From NCBI RefSeq assembly GCF_013393905.1, contig NZ_CP040277.1:168630-232629 (forward strand): 64,000 nt of DNA, read 5' to 3'. The translations under genes and the position numbers were made by a program. This document shows positions 1-8,318 of the stretch, in pieces. This DNA comes from Nostoc sp. C052 (GTDB lineage Bacteria; Cyanobacteriota; Cyanobacteriia; Cyanobacteriales; Nostocaceae). Position 1 is the stretch's first letter. Each line of letters opens with the position of its first letter. The notes under the pieces are model-generated. The model saw only the letters and a list, made by a program, of their open reading frames with translations, made no database searches and was not told the origin of the DNA.

Positions 1-730
1 TAAGACGATATCCCATACCGTGCAAAGTTTCAATTGAGTTAGTACAGTCGCTATTGGTGAGTTTGCGACGTAACAAACGTATTTGCGCCGCCACTACATT
101 GCTACTAGATTCCGCATTAACTTCCCAAATCTGGTTACGAATTTGTTCGGTAGTAACAATTTGGTTGGGATGCTTCATAAAATACTCTAGCAGTTGGAAC
201 TCTTTATTAGTTAAAGGAATCCTTTGCTGTTCACCCGTAGTATGTTGTCTTACAACTGTGCTGTTGCCATAATCTAGAGTCAAGTTACCAACAGTCAATT
301 GTTGAGGTTGGAAATGCGGAGAGCGACGCTGCAAAGCCCGCAATCGTGCCAGTAGTTCTACCATGCTAAAGGGCTTTACTAGGTAATCGTCAGCACCAGC
401 ATCTAGTCCGGCTACTTTATCTTCCATTCTATCTCTAGCAGTTAGCATCAGGATAGGAAGAGGATTTACTTTGTAACGCAGTCTTTTGCACAATTCTAAA
501 CCAGTAATTCCTGGAAGCATCCAATCAAGAATTGCTACTGTATATTGTGCCGAGCTATTTTCTAAGTAAGCCCATGCTTCATTACCATCCATTACCCAAT
601 CAACTAAGTACTTTTGTTGATTTAAGGTGCGCTTGATAGCAGCCCCTAAATCCGGCTCATCTTCGACTAGCAGCACCCTCATATCAAATTGAGTAGTTAA
701 AGATTCATTGTAAACTTGTGATGTAAGCAT
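1..730 (-). CDS. OmpR-family response regulator, 3' end cut by window edge
   Basis: DNA-binding response regulator of a two-component system, probably activated by a histidine kinase encoded beyond the left edge. The receiver domain begins MRVLLVEDEPDLG, with the phospho-acceptor Asp in the segment AILDWMLPG (about residue 53 from the inner Met) and the signalling Lys in DYLVKPF. A winged-helix effector domain follows (TNKEFQLLEYF, then NVVAAQIRLLRRKL, then GMGYRL) and the last residues are missing. Two starts are possible: ATG at 730, adding 16 residues, or ATG at 682, where the canonical receiver begins. A tandem ATTTCAT operator sits 45 bp upstream of position 730, which suggests autoregulation. 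The protein is a clear paralogue of the regulator at the right edge. The family resembles cyanobacterial RppA/ManR/CopR-type regulators; the exact stimulus is not readable. Confidence 0.9.
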   Translation of the reverse strand, partial: MLTSQVYNESLTTQFDMRVLLVEDEPDLGAAIKRTLNQQKYLVDWVMDGNEAWAYLENSSAQYTVAILDWMLPGITGLELCKRLRYKVNPLPILMLTARDRMEDKVAGLDAGADDYLVKPFSMVELLARLRALQRRSPHFQPQQLTVGNLTLDYGNSTVVRQHTTGEQQRIPLTNKEFQLLEYFMKHPNQIVTTEQIRNQIWEVNAESSSNVVAAQIRLLRRKLTNSDCTNSIETLHGMGYRL

Positions 731-774
731 AGTTTGCAACAGGAATACCCCTATAAATAGGTTGACAGAAGTTT

Positions 775-792
775 ATGAAATTAGGATGAAAT
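775..792 (-). promoter_or_regulatory. Tandem ATTTCAT operator upstream of the left response regulator
   Basis: Read on the minus strand this is ATTTCAT-N4-ATTTCAT, two half-sites 11 bp apart, as expected for an OmpR-family dimer bound head to tail. A third, variant half-site ending in TGTC follows in the same 11-bp phase (764-770). A -10-like TATTTATAG comes next. The spacing to the start codon at 730 is 45 bp, which fits activation of the regulator's own gene. Confidence 0.65.
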
Positions 793-978
793 TCTTAATA
801 ATTAGAATTAAGCTATACAAAACCTAACAGTAGTCTAGTATCTTAGCGATACATAATTAAATAGAAAAGACTCAGTAGACCAACTTGCCAAAATAGGGTG
901 TGAACTTAGTTTGAGGAGTTATAGAAACTAAGTTTTGCAAGATATCTATTGAGTCAATAATAATTTTGACACGTAAAT

Positions 979-996
979 ATGAAATCAAGATGAAAT
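979..996 (-). promoter_or_regulatory. Second tandem ATTTCAT operator in the 0.7-1.5 kb spacer
   Basis: The minus strand reads ATTTCAT-CTTG-ATTTCAT, followed by a TGTC-ending third element in 11-bp phase and an AT-rich stretch. It faces the response regulator gene but lies 249 bp from its start codon, so it may be a distal promoter or accessory site. A lone ATGAAAT half-site is at 1019-1025. Confidence 0.5.
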
Positions 997-1243
997 TTCA
1001 ACTAGTTCGACAGCATTTATGAAATTTGTTGCCATTAATTAGTTGATGTACAAATAAATTTAGTCTTTTAACTCTAACTTTATTTAGATGTTATGCAAGA
1101 CATATCATAGTCACTTGTAAATGATTTATAGGTATTTAATAACAATTTTTTTGTTAAATTTTTATACAAGACTAAATTTATTTATATGACAAAAAGGAAA
1201 TATCACTACTGATTTTTGGGAAATATTAAAGACCAAATAAAAA

Positions 1244-1261
1244 ATTTCATCTTGATTTCAT
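1244..1261 (+). promoter_or_regulatory. Tandem ATTTCAT operator facing the PLP-enzyme gene
   Basis: Perfect ATTTCAT-CTTG-ATTTCAT on the plus strand. It points toward the cysteine-synthase-like gene at 1546, 285 bp downstream. The third TGTC element seen at other sites is not evident here. Confidence 0.5.
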
Positions 1262-1545
1262 ATTTCTCCTCCAAGATAAAAAATAGGTCGATTCCATAAG
1301 GGATATCAATATTTTTGTGGACATGACTTAAAGGCTTGCTCAGGTAGTTATCGATTAGACCTAATTGATATTTACTTTTGGTCAAATTGAAACAGATTTA
1401 GGTGGTGATAAGCTATACAAGCAATAGTCACTACAATTCGTATTGTCAATCAAACAATGTAGTAGTGATATTGCAAATAAAAACCCGATCAAATGAGCAA
1501 GTTCATGTAGCCATGATAATTCTTACTAATTTTTGAATTTTTGGG

Positions 1546-2649
1546 ATGGTAAATATGAATCAGCTTGCAAAATCTTCATCATTCGAGAACGTTTCTAACT
1601 GTCAATGGAACAATCATAGTAAATGGAAAAAGATTACTGCCGCTGATGTTACCCAGGCAATAGGAAATGTACCAATTGTAAAACTTAGAAATATTTCCCC
1701 TGTATGTGTTGTCTCAGAATGTTTCTTGAAGTTAGAGAGCTGCAATCCCGGAGGTTCTATTAAGGAGAAAAATGCAGTCTACCTCGTTACCCGTGCGGAG
1801 GAAGAAGGGCTTCTTGTACCTGGTGGTACGATTATCGAGTCAAGCTCAGGAAATTTCGGCGTTGGTCTTGCTATGGTAGGAGCAGTCCGAGGGTATCGAG
1901 TGATTATTGTCGTCGATGCAAAAACTGCTCCACCGTTTAGACGAATGCTGAAAGCATACGGTGCTGAACTTGTGGATGTACCGCTACATGAAGCAGACGA
2001 ATCAGGCTCTATGCAGAAGGCAAGAATGAAACGAGCGCGTGAGCTTGCCGCAACCATTCCTCATGCTTGGTATCCATGTCAACACTTGAATCCTCTAAAT
2101 ACTGAGGCCCACTCACACTACACTGCGCGTGAGATTGAAGCTCACTTTTCCTCCGATCTTGATGCTGTCGTGGTTGGTGTTAGCACTGCGGGACAAATAA
2201 TGGGAATCGCTCGTTATCTTCTACCGCGATTTCCAGAAATACGCATTGTTGGCGTTGATGTTGAGGGTTCAGTCATTATGGGAACGCCAGCAAAACCATA
2301 CAAGATGACGGGTGTTGGATTATCGTTCTTTCCACCTAATCTGGAGCTTTCGCTGCTTAATCGCGCTTACGTGGTACCAGAGGCGCTTGCTTACTCGGTA
2401 TGTCATGCACTCGCACGTCGTGAAGGATTGCTTCTTGGTGCATCAACAGGGGCAATTGTAGCTGGTGGCTTGCATCTGGCGCGCTCTCTTGGTGCTGGTG
2501 CGCGGGTTCTAATGATCAATCCAGACGGAGGGGATAGATATCTTGAGACAGTCTACGATTTTGATTGGCTTGACCGTTATGGATTTACCCTCAAACAAGG
2601 AGAGCATCTTGATAATGCGATCGCCTCACTGACTCCTGTGTATTTTTAG
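1546..2649 (+). CDS. PLP-dependent cysteine synthase/SbnA-like beta-replacement enzyme
   Basis: Fold-type II PLP enzyme of the cysteine synthase/cystathionine beta-synthase family, about 367 residues. The PLP lysine is in NPGGSIKEKNA (about Lys73) and the substrate loop in SSSGNFGVG (about residues 99-107). The phosphate/cofactor-side loop is in GASTGAIVAGG. The usual GIGAGF stretch is replaced by GVGLSFFPPN, and the protein is longer than housekeeping CysK, so it may be a specialised enzyme. SbnA-type (diaminopropionate pathway) synthases are one possibility; no SbnB partner is present. The gene is followed after 13 bp by a MATE-like membrane exporter, which suggests that a small amino-acid-like product is made and exported. 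An ATTTCAT tandem site lies 285 bp upstream. The substrate is not determinable from sequence. Confidence 0.75.
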   Translation: MVNMNQLAKSSSFENVSNCQWNNHSKWKKITAADVTQAIGNVPIVKLRNISPVCVVSECFLKLESCNPGGSIKEKNAVYLVTRAEEEGLLVPGGTIIESSSGNFGVGLAMVGAVRGYRVIIVVDAKTAPPFRRMLKAYGAELVDVPLHEADESGSMQKARMKRARELAATIPHAWYPCQHLNPLNTEAHSHYTAREIEAHFSSDLDAVVVGVSTAGQIMGIARYLLPRFPEIRIVGVDVEGSVIMGTPAKPYKMTGVGLSFFPPNLELSLLNRAYVVPEALAYSVCHALARREGLLLGASTGAIVAGGLHLARSLGAGARVLMINPDGGDRYLETVYDFDWLDRYGFTLKQGEHLDNAIASLTPVYF

Positions 2650-2662
2650 TGGCTTATTAATA

Positions 2663-4006
2663 ATGCTCAAAAATTTCATGAACACCTCACCCCAGCAGGA
2701 ACAGGAAGTTAATAAAACAGCCTCCCAGCGATCGCTATTGATGTTACTTGCTCAGTTCATACCTCTTTCCTTAACTGATGTGGCAATGACTCTCGGCGAT
2801 CCACTTCAGACTGCTGCACTCAGTCGCTTGGCCTTTCCGCAAGAGACATTAGCCGGAGTTGGGGTAGTCAAAGGGGTTGCCGTATTTCTAGAAAGCCCCA
2901 TTATCATGATTCTTCATGCCTCAACCGCTCTTGGAGGGCAAGTCAAATCTCGCCGCGCACTTTGGCAATTTACGGTGATTGCGGGACTTTCTCTCAGTGG
3001 TATCTTCCTTTTACTTACTTGGGAGCCTTTGTATAACTGGCTTCTTTTAGAGGTATTTGGCGTTAGCCCATTTATTGCAGCGCAAGGGAGAACTGCTTTT
3101 CTTTTGATGTTCCTGTGGCCTTTCGTTATTGCTTGGCGACGATTCTTTCAGGGACTGCTTATCCGCGCTCAAAAGAGCGTAGCTGTAGGATGGGCAGGTG
3201 TTGCACGATTAACTTGGGTAATTGTAGCGCTGGCAGTGGGGGTTAGTCTTAGAAGTAACGGGGCATTTCTTGCAGGTATCACCATGATGGGAGGCATACT
3301 TATTGAAGCAGTACTGGTAACATGGTTTTGTTTGCATCTTGGCGCTATTTCTATTCTCAACCAGCAAGTAAATTCTGAAACTAAGAAACTGCCTAAAACT
3401 TTTCCAGGAGTCACATTTTACTATCTTCCTTTAGCCTCAACAATGCTTATTGTTTGGGGTGCAAGGGCAATACTCTTAAGTCTCATTGCTCGCTCATTCG
3501 ATGGTAGTCTTGCACTTGCTGTGTGGCCTGCTGCTTGGGGACTACTTCTTTCAATCGCTAACGGTACACGCATGATTCAACAAGTGGTAATTTCTACTTA
3601 TGAAGAAACTTCCAGGCGGACACTTGTTGCTTTTGTGGTTCTTGTCGGTTTGGGCTTTACTGTAATACCAATTTTTCTTGGGTTTACGGACAAAGGATTG
3701 TTATTACTTGGCCAGTTTTTGGGAAATAATCCATCTCTTGTGCAAGCAGCTCGTCCAGTTGTACAAATACTGTCATTTTTTCCCCTGCTCCTAGCACTGC
3801 AAAATACGTTTCAAGGGCTGCTGATTCACCGAGCAAAGAACTGGTTCATTAATCTTGCAACATTAGTTGCCGCAGCTTTCACTCTGATAGTATGTGGAAG
3901 TCTGATTTTTACTAGACATAGCGGAGCGACTTCAGCAGCGTATGGAATGCTTGCGGGTACTGTCAGTGAAATTATAGTACTTTTTTTCGCACTGCAACGT
4001 AAATAA
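2663..4006 (+). CDS. MATE/MOP-like multidrug exporter
   Basis: Polytopic membrane protein of about 447 residues with roughly twelve hydrophobic segments and a short polar N-terminus. The two halves look related: both contain an aromatic, Arg-containing FFQGLLIRA / TFQGLLIHRA motif, at about residues 162-170 and 385-395. That internal repeat is typical of MATE/MOP-superfamily transporters. It begins 13 bp after the PLP-enzyme gene and is surely cotranscribed, so the likely job is export of that enzyme's product. ATG at 2663 is taken as start; ATG at 2678 is an alternative. The family assignment rests on topology and the repeat rather than a signature motif. Confidence 0.65.
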   Translation: MLKNFMNTSPQQEQEVNKTASQRSLLMLLAQFIPLSLTDVAMTLGDPLQTAALSRLAFPQETLAGVGVVKGVAVFLESPIIMILHASTALGGQVKSRRALWQFTVIAGLSLSGIFLLLTWEPLYNWLLLEVFGVSPFIAAQGRTAFLLMFLWPFVIAWRRFFQGLLIRAQKSVAVGWAGVARLTWVIVALAVGVSLRSNGAFLAGITMMGGILIEAVLVTWFCLHLGAISILNQQVNSETKKLPKTFPGVTFYYLPLASTMLIVWGARAILLSLIARSFDGSLALAVWPAAWGLLLSIANGTRMIQQVVISTYEETSRRTLVAFVVLVGLGFTVIPIFLGFTDKGLLLLGQFLGNNPSLVQAARPVVQILSFFPLLLALQNTFQGLLIHRAKNWFINLATLVAAAFTLIVCGSLIFTRHSGATSAAYGMLAGTVSEIIVLFFALQRK

Positions 4007-4065
4007 GAGAGTCAAAAGACAAACAGTACTTCTTCTTTCCATAACAGACGGTGCGTTATCCTAAG

Positions 4066-4118
4066 ATGAAAATGAGCGCGATAGCTACGCTCGCCGCAGG
4101 CATCACACTCATTTTCAT
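4066..4118 (+). terminator. Hairpin after the exporter gene
   Basis: Inverted repeat ATGAAAATGAG / CTCATTTTCAT (4066-4076 and 4108-4118) enclosing 31 bases of interspersed-repeat-like sequence, followed by TTAGTTATCTTT. It lies 60 bp past the exporter stop codon and could serve as transcription end. The long loop makes this uncertain. Confidence 0.4.
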
Positions 4119-4344
4119 TTAGTTATCTTTGGTCAATTTAGACAGTATTATCTATGGAAGTTTTAGCATTGCGTTTTACTGCAAGGATAGCCGAGATAAA
4201 GAGACATCTGCCAAGGTAAAGACTGTACTAACATAAATTAGCTTTTTGATCCCAATATTTATTCAATAAATAACTCCTTGAAGTTGTTATTTATTGGCTT
4301 GACATCTGCGGCTAAATTTATAGACAGTAGTTTTATCTAGCGAA

Positions 4345-4830
4345 TCAAGGATAAGTCTGAACCAGAGCTAGACCAAGTGGGATTTCTTGCGTGAATCCAA
4401 CTTTATTAGCATAGACTTGATACTGCCAAGTTTCGCCAGAGCCTGATTCATACATTGGAGTATTGACTCCTCTCATTAAAATTGAGAGCTTTGTTTCAGG
4501 GTCTATTGGTTGTGAAAAAGCTACAGTAGCTTTTTGTCCATTCATAGAAACTGTCGTGGGAATTTTTTGTCCTGATTGATTTTTGACCTCAATTCCTCTA
4601 TCAATTTTCACTCCTTCAGGCAAATTAATTGTAAGTCCTGTCAGAGGTTTACCCTGTACATGAACTTCAAATTTATGAGTAGCATCTGTGGCATAAGTAT
4701 GATTAGGAGTGGCAGCACTTTTCATCAAATGGGAAGCGCTAAAATCACCTGGTTTTCCGCTAGCAAAAACAGCATCAACTGAAGATGTAAATGCCAGTGT
4801 GAATGCAACAGCATAAATCAAACTTTTCAT
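4345..4830 (-). CDS. DUF2808 secreted protein, copy 1
   Basis: Secreted protein of 161 residues with an N-terminal signal peptide (hydrophobic run, cleavage probably after VFASG). The DUF2808-type core begins at KFEVHVQGKPLTGLTINLPEG and continues through a 'DxSGQKIPTxVSxxGxxATVAFxxPI.P.TKL' pattern shared with the genes at 4938, 5704 and 62769. DUF2808 is a cyanobacterial extracytoplasmic family of unknown function. An ATTTCAT tandem operator ends 60 bp upstream, and a TAATAG -10-like element follows it. Expression is therefore probably controlled by the response regulator system. The metal or envelope-stress link is inferred from location only. Confidence 0.8.
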   Translation of the reverse strand: MKSLIYAVAFTLAFTSSVDAVFASGKPGDFSASHLMKSAATPNHTYATDATHKFEVHVQGKPLTGLTINLPEGVKIDRGIEVKNQSGQKIPTTVSMNGQKATVAFSQPIDPETKLSILMRGVNTPMYESGSGETWQYQVYANKVGFTQEIPLGLALVQTYP

Positions 4831-4889
4831 TTTGATTATCCTTAAAAGTTAGTTCAATTTACTTTCTATTATCAGTTTGACATTCACAA

Positions 4890-4907
4890 ATGAAATCTCA
4901 ATGAAAT
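4890..4907 (-). promoter_or_regulatory. Tandem ATTTCAT operator of DUF2808 copy 1
   Basis: The minus strand reads ATTTCAT-TGAG-ATTTCAT, then in 11-bp phase a third element GAATGTC, then TGATAATAG as a -10 candidate. It lies 60 bp before the start codon at 4830. Confidence 0.65.
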
Positions 4908-4937
4908 CCCATAGTTTTTCAGTAAAAAAAGGTTGTA

Positions 4938-5423
4938 TTAGTAAGTACGAAACCAAGCAACACCTATAGGAATTTCTGCATCAATGCCAACCTCTCTAGC
5001 TGAGAAGCTGTAGACAGAACCATTACCAAGATTGCGTCTTTTTATTTTTTTAAGGTCAATCTCCAACTTAGTGTTAGGAGCAATTGGTTCGGCGAAAGCT
5101 AGTAGTATTGTTTTACCATTTACAGATACATTAGTGTTAATTTTCTGCCCCTTTTCATCCACGACATCGATATCCTGAATGTTCTTACTTATAGTTACAT
5201 TGTCTGGAACTTTGACAAGTAGTTGGGTAACAGCTTTGCTATTTTGGGGAACGTGTAAACGGAAAGTATGTCTAAAAATTCCCCAGCGTGTGGGAGGGAA
5301 TTGTGAATTTCCATCAATATGGGGAACCCTACCATCATCTGTTCCAGCATTTGCATAGCTAGGAGCAATAATAGCTGTGCTATTCAGAGTTAATACAATC
5401 GCGTAAATCAATGACCTCTTCAT
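4938..5423 (-). CDS. DUF2808 secreted protein, copy 2
   Basis: DUF2808-family protein with signal peptide (MKRSLIYAIVLTLNSTAII, cleavage near SYANA). It shares the core HVPQNSKAVTQLLVKVPDN, then DEKGQKINTNVSVNGK, then LAFAEPIAPNTKLEIDL. The reading frame extends to a TTG at 5435. The ATG at 5423 has GGAG six bases upstream and matches the starts of the paralogues, so it is preferred. It is the closest relative of copy 3 at 5704, with which it forms a tandem pair, each with its own ATTTCAT operator. Function unknown; secreted and regulated like the other copies. Confidence 0.8.
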   Translation of the reverse strand: MKRSLIYAIVLTLNSTAIIAPSYANAGTDDGRVPHIDGNSQFPPTRWGIFRHTFRLHVPQNSKAVTQLLVKVPDNVTISKNIQDIDVVDEKGQKINTNVSVNGKTILLAFAEPIAPNTKLEIDLKKIKRRNLGNGSVYSFSAREVGIDAEIPIGVAWFRTY

Positions 5424-5653
5424 ATTTATCTCCAAAATAATTAAACACGTTAGTTAAAGTGCAAGTTCATGCATTGTGAGTGAATCTGCTCTTAATAGAT
5501 AGATCAAAACTTGGCAAAGCCATATTTAACTACCCCTTGATACAGCCGTTAATCAGGAGAAGTAGGTAGTTAGCTTACCCTTATCAAGTTCAAATCGTCG
5601 GTGTTTTTGCAAAAGAGGTATGCTACCTCTATCTACTAGCATGACAAGTCATA

Positions 5654-5671
5654 ATGAAATCAAGATGAAAT
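5654..5671 (-). promoter_or_regulatory. Tandem ATTTCAT operator of DUF2808 copy 2
   Basis: Minus strand ATTTCAT-CTTG-ATTTCAT with a TGTC-ending third element in phase and TAGTAGATAG after it. It lies 231 bp upstream of the ATG at 5423, which implies a long leader. Nothing else is coded between. Confidence 0.6.
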
Positions 5672-5703
5672 TTCAGCAATTATCGTTAAAATCTACGAAT
5701 AAA

Positions 5704-6183
5704 TTAAAGTGTGGAAGATTGAGCTACACCTACAGGAATTTCTACGTCACTACCAATGACTTTAACCGAAAGATGAAAGATAGAAGTAGAACCAAGAGTT
5801 GATTGATATACTTTGTTAAGATTTATTAGCAAATTAGTAGTGTTAGAAGTAACTGGTTCAGGAAAATCTATAATAATTCTTCTACTATTTAAAGAAATAT
5901 TAATTTTTATTTTTTGACCTTTATCATCCAAGACATCAATATCATTACTTACAGCTACTGTGGATGGAACATCAATAATTAGGTGCGAAAGAGCCTTACC
6001 CTTTTTGGGAACGTGTAACTGGAAGGCCAATTTAACGAATTGCCAACCAGCAGGAGTAGATTGGATATTATTTTCAATACTAGCAACCTTATTATTATCT
6101 ATTTTCGCATTTGCATAGTTAGGAGAAATAAAAGCTGTGGTAGCCAGACTACATACAGCAGCATAAATCAATGTTCTCTTCAT
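5704..6183 (-). CDS. DUF2808 secreted protein, copy 3
   Basis: 159-residue DUF2808 paralogue with signal peptide (MKRTLIYAAVCSLATTAFI, cleavage near NYANA). The core is HVPKKGKALSHLIIDVPST, then DDKGQKIKINISLNSR, then DFPEPV, ending SDVEIPVGVAQ like the other members. It lies upstream of copy 2 on the same strand with a 280-bp gap that contains copy 2's own operator, so the two are separate transcription units. A strong ATTTCAT tandem site is 91 bp upstream. Function unknown. Confidence 0.8.
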   Translation of the reverse strand: MKRTLIYAAVCSLATTAFISPNYANAKIDNNKVASIENNIQSTPAGWQFVKLAFQLHVPKKGKALSHLIIDVPSTVAVSNDIDVLDDKGQKIKINISLNSRRIIIDFPEPVTSNTTNLLINLNKVYQSTLGSTSIFHLSVKVIGSDVEIPVGVAQSSTL

Positions 6184-6273
6184 CTTGACTGTTAAATTAA
6201 CAAACTATCTAAACTAGATTGCAGATTTATTCTCAGCGAATTAACCTTTACAAAACCAGTTTGACAGGTCACT

Positions 6274-6291
6274 ATGAAATTAAGATGAAAT
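6274..6291 (-). promoter_or_regulatory. Tandem ATTTCAT operator of DUF2808 copy 3
   Basis: Minus strand ATTTCAT-CTTA-ATTTCAT, then ACCTGTC in 11-bp phase, 91 bp upstream of the ATG at 6183. The 91-bp spacing equals that of the operator of the fourth DUF2808 gene at 62769. Confidence 0.65.
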
Positions 6292-6627
6292 AACCAAGTT
6301 GAAAAAAGAAATTTAAGATTGCAAAGCAGAAGTTAACTTTTACACGCACTGTAGTATCACCAAAACTGGAACGTTCTTCTGTGCCACCTCCTTTGGGTCT
6401 AATACGCACGTAAACTTCCAGCATACTTGCATGCGTTACAATACCAAATTGTCTTTGATTGTCATTCTGAGCAAAGCGTCTCGTAGAGAAGAAACTTACC
6501 AAAGCTTTGGCTACAGTGATTTTTGCTCTTTTTTAAAGAATACAACCTGTATCAATTTGGTATAAATATTATTATAAAAACTCCGGATAAAATTAATATG
6601 AAATAAATTGCTTTACTGCCATATGCA

Positions 6628-6661
6628 ATAAAAAAATAGGCTTATAGTACAACTATAAGCC
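6628..6661 (-). terminator. Rho-independent-type terminator, minus strand
   Basis: Perfect 10-bp stem GGCTTATAGT / ACTATAAGCC with a 3-base loop (6639-6661). On the minus strand it is followed at once by TATTTTTTTATT. It lies 270 bp past the end of the lipoprotein gene at 6931 and probably ends that transcript. Confidence 0.65.
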
Positions 6662-6718
6662 CATCAGGTTTGTGAAACATGAGGAGCATGTTCTTAATAT
6701 TTATTATAGATGAATAAA

Positions 6719-6736
6719 ATGAAATTAAGATGAAAT
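6719..6736 (-). promoter_or_regulatory. Tandem ATTTCAT operator without an obvious target
   Basis: Minus strand ATTTCAT-CTTA-ATTTCAT followed by ATCTATAATAAAT, a good -10 candidate. Transcription would run directly into the terminator at 6628-6661, giving a short RNA of roughly 60-80 nt with no gene in it. A small regulatory RNA is possible. Confidence 0.45.
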
Positions 6737-6930
6737 TTTACAGTTTATTTGCTTATTAAGTTAGATTTTTTTAAAAAATCTGATTAGACACTTTCACTTA
6801 ATTAATAATACAAATTTAGGCTTTAAGCCATACAACAGTGGCACAACTAAAAAGCCTAAAATGACTATTGAACCATAAATTTAGACGATTAAACCTTAGT
6901 ATGTGAGCATTAGGATAAAATTTGAGATAA

Positions 6931-7869
6931 CTATTGTACGTCTACCCAAAAATCAGCAGTAATAATTCTCTCATTTCGATTAAATTGTCCCCACATTTTA
7001 TATTTTCCTGGTTTCGGGAAACTAGTTATAAAATGAACCTCAGCAGCTGGAGTATTTTTCATAGCATGAGCATGAATATAGTCTGCTTGCGTTAACGGCG
7101 ATGACTGTTTAAGGATGACTAAATGTCCTCTTTCTCCTAAATAAGGTTTTAAATCTTTCAGCGGTTGGTTGCTAGCTGCATCTTGTAAGTTGAAAATTAA
7201 GTGAACTTCTTGTCCAGTTTTGATTATGGGTTGAGATAACTTGAGATTAGCCTTAGTATTATAAAAAGTCTTTGTAGTAGCTAAATCAATCTTGGGTGCA
7301 GTTGGACTGTTACCTGGAACTTCTGCTTTTAACACCGAAACTTGTTCTGCTTTTCCTGCTACTTTGTAATCGCTGAAAAGACTATAATTGCCTGGATGGG
7401 GAAAATTTGCTTGGACTTCAAAGCGTCCATTTCCTTTATATGTAGGATGAATATGATTAAAAGATTGAAGGTCATCACTGACAACAATTAGATGCATTAA
7501 TTTTTCTTGGAATTGATCAAAATTAGCAATTGCTTTACCATTGTTGTCTTGCACTTCAATCACTATAGGTACAGGAGTGTTAAGAGTGATTTTGTCAGCA
7601 ACTGTCAGTTTTGCAGTAGCGTTCGCAGGTTCTAACTTGGAATAACCAGAATGTTCGTCATGGGAATTCTCTATATTGTGACTACTGTGAGGATTTTTCT
7701 CAGCTTTTGGTGTCTGGGAATTACCCATCTTGTGACCTGCATGAGGATTCGCATTACTCACAGTCGTAGCATTAGAGTTTGGTGTCTCACCAGATTTTAC
7801 TTGTGAGGCGCAAGCTTGAGTGAGAACAAGAGTTGAAGTGATAGCAAGTGCAGTAAAAAAATCCTTCAT
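6931..7869 (-). CDS. His-rich periplasmic lipoprotein, YtkA-like domains
   Basis: Lipoprotein of 312 residues. The signal ends in the lipobox LTQAC (Cys at about 20). Next is a low-complexity metal-binding stretch, residues about 40-80, with His/Met motifs HAGHKMGNS, HSSHNIENS and HDEHSGY. Two beta-rich halves follow: the first contains LMHLIVVSDDLQSFNHIHP and the second GHLVILKQSSPLTQADYIHAHAM. Both halves repeat the 'H-L-(I/V)-(I/L/V)-V…H.H' pattern and end in 'F..PG.Y..(W/F)', which resembles YtkA/FixH-type domains found with copper proteins. Likely role: periplasmic metal (copper) binding or delivery. Three ATTTCAT tandem sites face this gene from 8319-8490, beyond the FtsH remnant. Confidence 0.65.
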   Translation of the reverse strand: MKDFFTALAITSTLVLTQACASQVKSGETPNSNATTVSNANPHAGHKMGNSQTPKAEKNPHSSHNIENSHDEHSGYSKLEPANATAKLTVADKITLNTPVPIVIEVQDNNGKAIANFDQFQEKLMHLIVVSDDLQSFNHIHPTYKGNGRFEVQANFPHPGNYSLFSDYKVAGKAEQVSVLKAEVPGNSPTAPKIDLATTKTFYNTKANLKLSQPIIKTGQEVHLIFNLQDAASNQPLKDLKPYLGERGHLVILKQSSPLTQADYIHAHAMKNTPAAEVHFITSFPKPGKYKMWGQFNRNERIITADFWVDVQ

Positions 7870-7988
7870 TTTTTCTCGAATTAGTAACTGTAAGTTGGAA
7901 AAAACACCAGAACAAAAATATTTGACAGATCCTATAGAAATCTTATAAAAGCCTCCTCAGCAGAATGTCCTAGAAGCAGCGTGGCAAT

Positions 7989-8241
7989 TCAAGCGCAAAT
8001 TTCATCTTCTGCTATCAAGAAGTAGTTGCCTTCTGATAGTTGTAAGGTATAACCCAAAGCTCTTACGCCACAAGGAACAATAGAAATTTTCTCCACTTTG
8101 CCAGCCCCAGGCATTAAGGCTCCTACAATGACGTGACCTCCTTCATAGTAAACAACGGTTCTCCTCTATCTCGTTGAGAAAGTAGGACTTTTGCTGCAAA
8201 CCCGTACTCATTCGTTCAATCGCTTCATTAAAATTAGCCAT
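7989..8241 (-). pseudogene. FtsH protease remnant (frameshifted internal fragment)
   Basis: The minus strand encodes, in two frames, a piece of the FtsH peptidase domain. From 8241 it reads MANFNEAIERMSTGLQQKS and on to FLNEIEEN. After a frameshift it continues YYEGGHVIVGALMPGAGK, then VEKISIVPCGVRALGYTLQ, ending in a TGA at 7989. In active FtsH the second part carries the zinc motif HExGH; here the first His is Tyr and two other conserved positions are changed. The AAA+ domain and the C-terminus are absent. It is a decayed fragment of a duplicated ftsH. A stress-induced FtsH copy would fit the operators just upstream, but the remnant can no longer make an enzyme. Confidence 0.8.
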
Positions 8242-8318
8242 CGTTACCGCATATATATATGTTGTGTTTGTCGTCCACAGCTAAAGAGAGAACCCTATAA
8301 CCAAGTTCTCACACGGAA

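Larger units (their letters stand above)
731..1545. other. Intergenic region with three operators, no gene
   Basis: This 815-bp AT-rich spacer separates the outward-facing regulator from the first plus-strand gene. Apart from the three ATTTCAT tandem sites and one half-site I see no coding frame, RNA gene or strong terminator. Confidence 0.6.
6184..6930. other. Intergenic region with operators, hairpin and repeat debris
   Basis: About 750 bp without a credible gene. It holds the operators at 6274 and 6719 and a minus-strand terminator-like hairpin at 6628-6661. A piece of interspersed repeat (around 6465-6495, typical 'gcaaagcgtctcgtagagaag' style sequence) is also present. A 76-codon minus-strand frame at 6272-6502 runs across operator and repeat and is not believed. 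Confidence 0.55.

Noticed and set aside
5620..5802. 60-codon plus-strand frame
   Set aside because: It covers an operator and the antisense of the DUF2808 copy 3 end; a shadow frame.
6272..6502. 76-codon minus-strand frame
   Set aside because: It overlaps the 6274 operator and interspersed-repeat sequence, and has no family or ribosome site.
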